Positions 44,201-56,200 of a DNA stretch of 64,000 nucleotides are shown in pieces (position 1 is the stretch's first letter; every line of letters starts with the position of its first letter). This DNA is from Symbiodinium microadriaticum (taxonomy: Eukaryota; Sar; Dinophyceae; Suessiales; Symbiodiniaceae), in the NCBI GenBank assembly GCA_001939145.1, contig LSRX01001678.1, positions 3,402 to 67,401 on the forward strand. Reading direction: 5' to 3'. The notes under the pieces were generated by a model. That model worked only from the letters and a program-made list of their open reading frames with translations. It had not been told where the DNA came from and did no database searches. The translations under genes and the position numbers were made by a program.

Positions 44201-47200
44201 GGAGAGTGCGCCTGTCACTGTCACACTGGTCTTGCTCTGAGGCCACGCCCTCTTCGTGCCCTCCTTGCTGGCCGACCCTCGTCGACAGCCGTGATGCGGC
44301 GGTAGTACGGGTCTCTTCCGGCTTGGTGCTCCGAGGAGATTTTGGAGCACCAGGCGCTGCCGCGAAGCCTGCGATCCCTGGTCGTGGTGGGCGAGGCGCC
44401 TCTGCATTGCAGGGGCCTCTGCAAGCGCCCCTCTGCATGAAGAGCACAGAGATGGCTTGATGCAGGCTTGCTCCTTGAGCCTGGCGCGGCGGATCTTGGA
44501 GGCCGGAAGACTCCCCAGGCCCAGTTTCAGCGCGGCGCAGTGGCCCGGAGGCGCCGCTCTCCTTGAATAACTTCTACGGTCCCTCGGAAGCCGGCATTGG
44601 GGCCACGATCTACGAGGAGATCTCAAGCACTAGCATCAACTAACTAACTGATTCCACGAGGTCATCGTTCCATATCGCACCATCGCAATCCATCGCACAT
44701 CGCGCAGGTGGACAAGATTGGTGCAGTCCCAAACCATGCGCGGGGCCCCGATGACCCGCCCATCCCCCTCGCGCACCGCACCCCTGCACCGCAGGTCACC
44801 GCAGGTCACCGCCGCATGGCAAGTCTGCCCAGGTGCAAAGCCTACCAATCGGACGGCCCGTCTCCTGGCACGAGGTGCCATGCGGTGCCATGCTGCCATG
44901 CCACGGCTTTTGAAGCGTGGCAAGGTCTGCAAGTGAGCTGAGTCTGAGGTTTCTGGCTCCCAGTTTTCAGGTTATTGTAGCTCTGCGCTCATGGAGTCCG
45001 GGAAGAGTGGAGATCTCTGGTCGCAGGAGACATACAAGTCCAACTATCGCTTGGCATATTGTCACTCGATCGAGGATTTTCCCGATCGTGTCCAGAAGGC
45101 CAATGCTGCGCGCTTGCTGCTGAAGAGTGCTGGCGACCCTGGCGCGAAGCTTCACTTCGGCAATTGGCCGAAGAGCGAGAGCACTGAAGGCCCTGGAAGC
45201 CCGCAGAGCCCGCAGAGCCCACAGGCCTACTCGGCAAAGAGCTTGGTCAAGGAATCGATCTACCGAACAGACTACCGACATGGCCAGCCCCCAGAGTTGG
45301 ATCCTCACCTGGAAGGCTTCCGGCCAGTGACTTCGCCTGCATTTCTTGGAGAGTGCTGCTCTCTCTTTCAGCTTTAGAAAGGTGCGGCTTTGACAAGGTG
45401 AGGCTTGTTAAAGGGGAGGCTTTTCCTCCTGAGCCGAGGTGGCGTTGCCTGGAAAGACCTGGAACACCGAGCTTTGGATGGCCAGGACGGCGAGGGCACA
45501 AAGCCAGTCAGACAAGACCGGGCCTTAGACATAGGCCCGGCTCTCTCTCCCTTGCAGGGCTGCAGGGCCCTCCACTGAAGCGAGCAACTCGCACACAAAG
45601 CTCTCTGAAAGAGAGCATCTGATGGGAAGCCTTAATTCGGTTTCACCGGGTACGTTTGAGTACTTGGCAAGTCAATATTCAGGCATGTCTTCTCGACCTG
45701 TGGTTTCTTGGCGATAAAAAGCGATAAAAAGAGGATCTCTGAAGCTCTGGGTGACGATAAAGCCGGCCCCTCATGAGGTGATCTTGCTTGACCCACAGCT
45801 GCGTCTTGAGCCTCAGAGGGGTTGTTGGGGAAGTTGGGGCCCAGGCCCAGGAATCCCCACCCCATGGTCTGGAGGCCCAGCGCTGGGAGGTGTGGGCCAG
45901 ATCGGAATCCTGGGAGAGGTGCGGATATGACTGCGAGAGAGAGAAAGGGGAGCGGAGTCGGAGCGGAGAGCCTGAAACACCACACTTCGCGGATCTCTTT
46001 CAGGGCTTGGCCAGTGGATACCTTCGTCTGCCCCAAGAGACGAAGACGCGCTTCATCAAGACTCCCGAGGCGCGGCGCGGTCTTGGCGGTCTTGGCTTGT
46101 GAGTCTTGATGCCGAGTTTGATTTCAAAAAAAGATGTCAGATTGCAGACATTGTGGAGGCCATCCGTGAGGTTCTTCCCCAATGCGGTCCAATTACCTAC
46201 CTCACGGGGGATGTTGGGCGCTACTGCCAGGACGCCCTGGCAAAAGAGAGTGCTTGCGCTTATCATCCCATCCCGTAAAAAGAGCAGGATGACGTTCTCG
46301 AGTTCGTGGGACGCCTGGACAGTCAGGTGCCGCAACGAACATCAACGAACGGTCAGAAAATGATGCTGCGCCCCGGCATTAGGAAATGTGAGTCGAACCC
46401 GCAGAACCGCCTAACTGTCACCGTTGCATGTTAGACATCACCGTCATGGTCATGGACATTAAGTGAGGAATATGAGGAAAATGGAAGGGTCACTGTCACA
46501 CGCTATGAGAGCGCTCTGCCCTGATTCTCGGAGGTGAAGCTCCGCGGCCAGCGCGTGGAGCTCGGCGAGATCGAGGCGGCGCTCCTCTCCGCCAAGGCCG
46601 TCACCGAGGCCCCGGGCCTCAAACGAGAGCGAAATGCGGCGGCGACTGCGGGGAGCCGGGAGGGTCGCAGGCCGTGGCGCTGGTGCACGGGGACCGGCTC
46701 ATCGGATACTTCTCGACCTTGCAGGCCACTGCGCTGCCCTGCGCTGCCCTGCATGTTGCTGTGCATTGCTGTGTGCCAGACGCGAGAGCTCAATGTGCTC
46801 AGGGTGTGGAGGAAGGCGATGCGGCGGCCTTCTCGGAGAGAGGCCCCGACTATCCCAGGAGCCGCAAGTACAGAAAATCAGGTCGCGCAGTGCGTGGACA
46901 AAACCAGGCAGCGGTTGCCAAGGCCAGCAGACAGCGCAGAGTGGCAGAGCGCCAATGTCTTCAAAAGCCGGGGTGAGTGCTGGGTGCACTGGGCAGGTAC
47001 ATGTGGCCCGAGCTCGTCCATGTCAAGGAATGGCCCAGAGGGCGGACGGGCAAGGCCCCCGAGTGCACGAGAGCGAATCCAGGCTTGCGGCTCCGGTTGT
47101 GATGCCTTGCCTGGCAGGTGGACCGCAAGGCATTACCGGTGCCGACGATTTGCGTGCAGGATGCGGTTCCCCCAAGGCATGGCAAAATGCTGCTGTGATG

Positions 47201-50200
47201 CTCCTGCCTGTGCTGCTGCCCGTGGCATCTCGTGGCCTCTTGGGCTCCCGGGAGGTCTTCCCTGGAAAAGAAGATCCTTGACATCTTTTGCCAGGCCGGC
47301 CGGGATAATATGTCGTAACGATGTCTCAGTGGAGCCGTGCTGGCAGGCTTTGAGGCGAGACCCGACGCTCACTTCCGTCCACTCGGACTTCTTTACGCTC
47401 GAGACCCTGGTACATATGGGTACACAACGTGTCCTCATCCTCTCTACTGTTATGTTTCTGTGCCACCGAAGGTTGGGGGGCACCTCTCTCAAGGCTGCAG
47501 CGTTGCTGTCTGCTTTGAGAGCTCAGGTGCCGGAGGCCGATTCTTTTGGTAAGAACTCAGCAAGAAAGCAAGAAAGCTTCTCTCCGAGAGACGAGGCGGT
47601 GGCTCTGCAGTTCGACGAGCTCTACGCGCATCCCGACGTGGCGAGCCTCGCCCAAGTGCTTTCTGGCAGCCGCCAGGTGCGAAAAGATCGCAGAGGAAAT
47701 TTCCAGTGGATTCGCGATCGATTCTGCCAGGAGATCCTCCTGGGTCCGGCTCCAGTCGAAGGGCTACTGCCGGCTTCCCTGGGCCAAGAGCACATGCCAC
47801 TTGGCACTCAAAGACTTCCAAATTCCTCCTTTTAAGGCTCTCTTTCGGCGCGCGAGATCCTATCCAACCTTCCAGGCTTGTGTTGCAGGAGTTGCACGAG
47901 GGCAGCTCGGCCTACAACTCACCGCTGATCCTGAAGCGGGGCGCCCATCGGCAGAGCCGAGGCTGCTTGAAGAGAGGCTGAGAGAGAGCTTCACAGAGAG
48001 GGAAGAGTCTTTTGAGGTTGGAGGGAGCCTTGAACCGATCCGCGCTCTCTGCTGCGCTGGACCGGGTCATGGGCCACAGATCTGCGAACCGCATATGCAA
48101 CTCGCCGACTCGCAATCGCAAATTCACCGTGCTTATGCTTTTCGAGCTCACCTCGAGGTCATTGCGAGGCGGAAGACTCCTCCACCTCCACTCCACCCGT
48201 CCTGAGTCTCCGTCTGCCAATTGCAGGCACGATGTCTTGCGGAGCAACCTTTTGCGAGACACAATCGACGGTGAGCCCGCGGTCGTCCAGGCCCTGCATA
48301 GGGAGAGTTGGTGCCTGTGGCTGCTGTTGCGGCAGTAATCTGCAGGTGACAACTCCTGCAGCTGAGTTCCAGTGTGACATGGAGTTCTGGGACATCCCGG
48401 CAGCGAAGCTTAGAGCGAAGAGCCGCAGAGCAGGGCAGAGCGCGGCAGCGCGGCGAGTCGTTTGGTGAGCCCAGGAGCACACGGCACAGCAGCCTCAGCG
48501 ACGCCGGCACGACCCTCGGAGAGTACAGTTGGCATTTGCATGCATCTGCATTTGTAACTTGAGATTGGGCAGCCGGCATGTCGAAGCTGCTGGACGCTTC
48601 GCTTTTGGCTTGTGTGACGATCCTTCGTGCTGTGATCGCTGCTACTTGTAATGTCTGTTCTTGCCTTCGCCAATGAGGCCATCACCTGTACCCAGGCAAG
48701 AGAGACCGAACTCCCGCCAGGAGCTGAGCGAGCGAGCTCTTTCCAACTGAGCTCATGGCCGGCGGCTCAGCTTCCGCGGGAGCGGCGCCTAAGCTTGCAG
48801 CGCAAAAAGCGCCAAAAAGAGCGCGAGGTTGGGAAGGACAGCGACGGAGCGGGGAAGCTCAGGCGCTCGGCCCAGCTTCGCTTCAGCTCAGCCGCCACGC
48901 GAAAGAAAAGCGAGGCTTCGGCCCGGGAGCTCCGGGCACTCCCGAGAGGCGCCGTAAAAAGGGGCGCTGCTAGGGCCAGGGCTTGCCGCGTCCTTCCCGC
49001 GCTGCGCCCTGCGCTCTGCCAGGGGGGCGAGCTGGCGGGGCCTCTTCGAGCGTGTGGGCCAGAAAGCGGACTTCCTGCGTGGAAAGTGTGGCCTCGTGGG
49101 ACCGTGACTCCAGGGCAGGGCACGGCGACCAAGCTGGTCACCGATCTTCTACCAGGTGCCAAGCACAACTGCAGCTGTGAACCCACCGTCATCAGTCGTT
49201 TGCCATTGGACACCACGGTTTCGGATCCCGATCCCATCAAGCACCAGGGCTACAATTCTCCTCCGATGCGATCGCCAGAAGGAAATGAGGATGTCACTGA
49301 CTTAGCGAGCACACTCAAGGGTAACAGCGAAGTTGATGAGTCGTGGTGCAGCAGTGAAAGACTAAGGACAGGATACGATTGACAGAAATGCTGGAGTCCC
49401 GCAGCTCCTGCATTGGTCACTATGCTCAGCATGGCATGCCAAGGACCAGCACCAGCAGCCTTAGTTTGGGCGATCTTGGTCGAGCGCAGCAGTGGTCCTG
49501 CACTTGGCTGTGTACGGAGCATCGTGTAAGGAGCAGGGCTGAGAGATTGTAGGCTTGTTGAGAAGGATGGGCTCACAAGCGTCAAGCTCCATATGCCTTC
49601 ACCGAGTGTGACCAGCCTGTCGCATTGCTCGCGATCTAGGCTCATTGACCAATCTAGCCGTAATATAGCCTTTCATGATATAGTTCATCGAATCAACATG
49701 TCCGACACAATCAAAGGAGGAATCTGTGAACACAGACCAGAGCTACGAAGTTTGTCGTGCACGTGCTGCGCATTCGAGGATTAGATCAATCAGATCGCTT
49801 TGTCGCCGCGCCGTCACTATCGGAGGTTGCCTCGCACTCGCCACATCGCTGCGGTGTCCAGAAAAGCTCGAAACGAGAAACTCGAAGCACAAAACGAGCT
49901 CTAGTCCACAGCATGGAAGAGATGTCAAGTGCTCTCAGAGACATCTGACGGTGTTGCCTTTAAGGTCCCCCGGCTGCAGCGAGCTGGTGCTGTCCTGGTT
50001 GGTGGAGGAGGCCCAAAAGCCCTTCAACCTTCGGGACGAGCCCCTGATCCGGATCGTCCTTGCAAAGGCCTTTGGGCTGGCTTGGGACGTTTCAATCTCC
50101 CCTGTTCTGTTCACTTGCCGTTTGTCGTGTGTGTGTGTGTGCGAAAATGATCGTGAGGTGGGGTCGGAGCAGCATTTTCTGCTGGTGAACATGCACCATT

Positions 50201-53200
50201 CTGCCGGGATCATGATTCCGATTCCTCTCGACATTTCGCCACCCCGAGTCCCAGATGACCGAAACCTGTTGAGGTCACGGACGGACGATCGCTTTCCATT
50301 CTCAGGCGGCCGGGCACTGACCAGTTGTTGATGTGTATTGTTTTGTCTGCGGAGGCAGGAGTTGACAGCCTTCTACAACCAGATTGCTTTAAAGCTGGCA
50401 GAGGCTGCGGCTCTAAGCGGTTCTGTAAGTGCTCTGAAAGTATCTGAAAGTAGCGAGCAATAGCGGAAGGCCCCAAAGCTCCCAGCCTTGTCAATGCAGT
50501 ACGCAGCTCCGGCCTCAGCCTGGCCGGCAACGGCGGCATCAGAAGTCTGCTCTGCACGCAACGCGCCTAACAAGTCTCCCCCTTCGACACGTCAGGCCTC
50601 AGCTTAACACTCCTCGATCCAGCCACACATCGTTGAATTGTGACTGTGCGAACACCGGAAACTGCATGTCCTACTTGTCCTGCGTGCAAGCGTGCGAACT
50701 ATGCAAGCGTTTCACACAGTCCAAACAGCAACAGGAGGAGAGGATGTGGCTGGAAGGGGAGCCTGCGCATTTTGTTCACGACTCCAAGACTGTCGACTTC
50801 AGCTGCAGCGTCCCAAACTCCCTGCACCGTCTGAACAGTCCCTGCTGTCCCTAAATTTCAAGCTCCACGGCTGCACGGTGCTCAGAGCAAGCCGCGATTC
50901 ATCAGGGATCCGTGTGACGACCCATCGCGAAATCTCCGTACAGCTTTCGCGGTTTTGCTTTCGAGAGTTGCCATACAGCCAAGGATTTCGCATACTGTCA
51001 GAGACGATGGATGGCCCAGGCGAGGGCCAGTTTGGCGCCTTGGAAAGTCTCAGTCACTCGCTGTTCTCGTCAGGGTCGTCTTGAGAGGGAGCTGGCCTAC
51101 TGGCGCTCCCAGCTTCAGCAGCTTCCGGCGCTGCAGGACGGCGCACGCAGCATTGCAGGATGTTTGTGCATGTGTACAAATGATATAATGCAATACACAG
51201 GCATACACGGCTTGTCAGTCGTCACTGTTTGTGCAACGCCGTGTTTGCGTCCACGCGCAGCTCCTCACGGATTTCCCTCGCCCGCCCAACCTCGCGCTGG
51301 ACGGAGGTCAAGCGGGCTTCTCAGGAAATAGCCAAGTGACGAGTATAGACTGTGGCCCTTCGCTAGGTTACGTTTCAGTTGCAGCCAGCACTGGCAAATC
51401 GGCTTCGCAGCCTTGCGCGTGCCAAGAGCGTCACGCTCTTTGCACTTCTCCTAGGCCAGGAGCTGTGTGTGGTGCGCTTGACACAGCGGTGCTGTAGAAA
51501 CAGTCATCTCAGAGGCCTCTTCGCCCTGGCACTGAGCCGCTGGGCAGGGGCGCAGGATCTCGCCATCGCATCGCCGGTGGGCCACCGCCAGGGGACACAG
51601 CCTCAGCACAGCCCGTGGACTCACGAAGGATCACGAAGGTATGATTTCAAGACATGTGATCAGCAGCCATCGCTTAATGAGAGGCGGGAGACATGATCAA
51701 CGACACGTGCGGCTCATTTAGGTTCAATGTGGATGGATCGTTGTTTATTACTATGGCCGAAAAGGCGTTGGTGGACAAATAGAAATCCGTTTTGATCGGG
51801 GTGTTTTTTGATAGGTTGTCCGTTCAGCGACAGCATCGATGTCACTTCGCCCCTTGCCTCCGGTCACGTGCACAAGCGCGACCAGAGGAATGCCGTCGAA
51901 CCGCTGATTGGATACTTTGTGCCGTGGCCCCAGAAACAGCATGTCACCATGCAATGGCTGGCGACATCGATGGCTTTTTGCTGTTGCGAAATTTCCTCGC
52001 AAGGAACACTGTGCTCTTCCGGGTGAACTTGAAGACCCCATGCACATTCGAGGCAGGCCCGGCATCGGAGGTTTTGCGGCCGGAATTCTGTTGCGAGGAT
52101 CTCCTGCAAAGATTGCGCGATGCAGTGGTCGGGGCTTTCCAGAATTCATCGGCTCCGTACGCAAAGGTTCTGGAGGCTCGGCTTGAGAGAAGTGGAGCTG
52201 TGAAGCTTCAACCATGCCTGACAAGAGGCTGCGGAGCTTGATCCGGCTGCTGTGCCAGCCATGTTTGTGCTGCAGGACTCCCTCTGGTCATGTGAGTAGC
52301 ATTTCAAACGCGATGTAGAAGGACAGAGACGAGACGGCATGGAGCATGGAGGCGGGCTCAGTCTTGTCCCTTAGCTGTAGAATGTCCAGCGACATGCCTG
52401 CAGGGCTTGCGAGTTGAACAAGTCGAAATCAAGCGGCATGCGGCCCTCTTCGATGTTACTTGCGAGATGCAGGCCAAGCATGCATGATCTCTGAGTGCAG
52501 TGTTGCAGCTTTGCGATTGGTTGGAGAAGGAGATGCCTGGATCCGCTGGAGGCAAAGAACAGCTCCATAGGTGTTGTATGCGGCACAGCCTGCCATTCTG
52601 ATTTCAAGGACTCCAAGGAGTTCTGGACGCTTGGATGCAAGTCGAGTGACTTGCAGAGATTTTCAAAGGCATCCTTTTGTGCGAGGTCTACAATAAACAC
52701 CTGTGGACCAACTCACGTGCCGGGCGCCTGGTGCTGGAGCTTAGGAGCATGCGGCATTAACTGGCATGAAGCATGAATGCAAGAGAGGTGCAAAAGCATG
52801 GGCACACAATTCCTGGATCTGAAGGGTCAATAGCTCCTGCTTCTTTCGGTTTGCAGCCTATCTAGCCATAAGACGTGTGCACATGTCGGTCTTTTCCAAG
52901 AACGTCCGGAAGTTCCAACAGCAGTTTTTGGAGTTACTGAATGAGAGCTGCCTGCTGAATGTACTTTAGAGCTTTTCCTTGGGCAACAAAACCTTGTTGT
53001 GTCCGTCTAGCTAGCTGTGATCGCCTAAGGCTTGGCTTTTGCCCCGGTATAGCTCCAAAAGTTGATGTTTGGCATGGGCAACGCTCCCATGTTCTCAGTT
53101 GTTTAAGTCAGGCCATGTTGTGATATTTAGAACGCTTTCCTTGTTAGGAGCGCTGCCGGAGAGCAAGACCTTTCTGTTTGCTTGCAGTTTTGTGCTCCAA

Positions 53201-56200
53201 AGCAGCAGATGCTACTGTGCAGGCACGGCCAGCTTCGTTGGGTCAACTATGATATAAACCTCCAGCGACCGTACAGCCGAAGGTTCTCAAAGCTTGCGTG
53301 TGTTGCATGCCGAATGTTTGCTCTGAATCATGCCAAACTTCTTTTTCGAAGTGTGCGAAGTGTTCGCAAACCGCGAGGGCCGCTTAGGGCAGACCGCGTG
53401 CACACGTTGACCAGTGACCCAGCCGGTCTGCCAGCTTGAAGAAAGTATGTGGACACAACCTTTCTAAACAGGTCTGTGCATGCACATACACCCACCTGAG
53501 TTGGATTCAAGCTGACATGGAAGCGCGAAACATGACGTCGCAAGCTCAATCGGTGGTTCATGGAGTAGCATGACCCTCAGTCGATGGCTCGTGGAAGAAA
53601 CAGGCGCAGGTACGGATGGCGTCGTATACGTCAGGATGGGTGTCTTCATTGGCAGCTGCCCCCTCCTTTCCCCTGTTTTTGATGCTTCTGACACATCACT
53701 TTGAATAATGAGCGAAAACACCACTTTGCAAGTCCATGTAGCACCCTTCACATCAAGGCAACACACGAAAGCTACACGAGCCGGCACATCCTTTCTCTCA
53801 TGCTGGAGAAACCGAAACACTTGTTCATGTCCACGAATTTGCTCGCGACTGTGGCATACAACACTTTGGAGATGTTGTTTCACTCAGAAGACTGATTGAA
53901 GTGCGAAGCAATGAGGCTCTCAAATGCATCTGCCATCACTTTTCAACGAAGCTTTCCCGATCATTAACGATCAGATACACCGGGAATCTGTGAACGCGTG
54001 CCAATGCCAACTGGTGGTTATGCTAAGGAACACATATTCGCTGGGACACACCTTTTCACACCCATGGTTTTATCCGACCGACTTTTCAAATGTGATGACA
54101 TGGACAAGCGCCCAGCTGACGATACATCAGGCAGCAGCCAGGCTCTCCAGTGCTGCCTGAAAGCCTCTGGCCCTCGCAGAGCGAGTTCCCCGGAAACGAT
54201 TCGAATTTCTTGAGCTCCCTTTGAAGGCAAACAACATCTTGCCCGCGGTCTGCTGGCGTCCACCACAGTTTCGGAAGGCAAATGCAATGGAAGCAGCACA
54301 TTCTGAAACTTGTGCCGTACATCCTCCAACAGTGCGACAACGAACCCTGCACATACGCACGCCTCCGTAGCTTCAGAAACAACCTCCTTCCGCCGTGACA
54401 CGAAATCATATGGTTCTTCATATGTGGCGTTTTCTTCACACCACGGCTTTGCACAAGCAAGGTCTGTGGGTAATTCAACCCAGGCTTCCACATCTGTCAC
54501 ATGACGACCTTTTTCGGAGACTGCGGTGTAGAAGACACCAACCCCTTCAGTGTCACGGCCACCATCGGGATACGAGCATGCACACAACATTCGGCTGATT
54601 GAGATGTTTCTGGAGACATTCCACACTGCCGGGATCGGTCTCTCCACATCTGCAGCTGACGAACAATCCTTTTTGACCAGAAGCAACAAGGTGCAAGGTC
54701 TTGCCGGAGAGGCCTGCCGATGATGAAGCGGGCTGATCGCCCGTTCTTTGGCCAAGGAGCCGGTTTCAGATCCCTTGTCAGCAAAACAACCATGCAAATC
54801 TGGTGCTGCAAGAGAAGCAAAGCACAAACTAAAAATGCAGGCAAGAATTCAATAACAAAACGGCACTCTTCGGGTTTGGCCATGCTTTCGATTGCTTTCC
54901 AACTGAGACGACTGAGATATTTTTTTTGCATACCGGAAAGCAGCGAAGCTGCGCCAGAGAATGGAGTGTAAGTGTTGTAAGTTGCTGATGGAGAGCGGCT
55001 TTGCTGAGGCCGTGCGTTTTGCTGAGAGCCTCCAGGTCAGCAGCTTGTGCAACAATTTCGAAGTGTTCCAAAATCCACCACTGCACGGCCAGACGCTGGC
55101 TCTGGCTGTGGCGGAGCAGCCCGCAGTGGACCTGCTCCAGCTTGCGGTGAGCATCTGAGCAGGGTCTGTCGGACTTTCCCTAGACCCTGAAACCCTGCCC
55201 GAAACCCTATAGAAACCTAGATAAACCCTACAAAAAAAACCCTATTTGCATAAAAACTTCTCGCGAGGTCCTCTCCGGCAACGACCGGGCCAAGGTCCTG
55301 GACTGGGGCGGCCACAACCGACCCGTCCCATCGCCCACGCCGCTGATCAAGGCCCCTTGCAGTGAGCTCTTTCAAGAGTCCCGTTTCAAAAAAACGGAAA
55401 AAGCGCCGAAATAGAATTTCAAATCAATTCTGGACATATTATGCCTCGTAAGAAGGCCGCATAAGTGCATGTGGATGCCATGCCTCCACTAAGAGTGATG
55501 TCCTTGCTTCTCCGGCCCCCGGTTGACCTGGGCGAAGGGCGGCAAAGGCCGATCAGGTGGAGCTACCAAAGCACACCTGCGGCCCGGAGTAATCGTCAAG
55601 AGGGCAAATTACCGTGAACCGGCGAGCTGGCACAGGCTCTGAAAGTGCAACTTCTCCAGAGCCAGCATGACATCGCAGTGCTGTCTGGGGCGTGATCCCC
55701 AGAAACATCGGTTATTGACGGCGAGAGAGCGAGAGAGAGTAGCTTCAGAAAGGACCGGTCCGTCACGTACGCAGAGTTTGGCGCGCGTGTGACGGCCCTG
55801 GCCTTGGTCTTGGCCTCGGAGGGCGCCGTGGGGGGCGCGCGGCATGGGCCTGGCATTCTCAGTAGTTTGGGCGCTCGTCTTCTGTGAAGTCGCCGGCTTT
55901 GAGAGGCGCTGCGGGAGGAGCTCTCGGAGGCGTTGGACTCGGAGGTCTTGGTTGCCTTGCTGTTGCCCCGGTCCGTGGACTTGGCCGTTGCGATCTGGGC
56001 TGTCTTGAGCACGGGGGCGGCCTACGTACCGATTGACCCCGAGTACCCGCCACAGCGCATAGAGCACATCCTCCTTTCTGCCGGGCCGCAGTTGGCTTTG
56101 GCCCGCAAGGAACATGCAGAGCTCCTACCTAGAGACCTCCGAGTCTTCGGCACGTGGCAGTGGCCAAGCCCACAGACCTCGGCCGCCTCGATCCCCCGCG

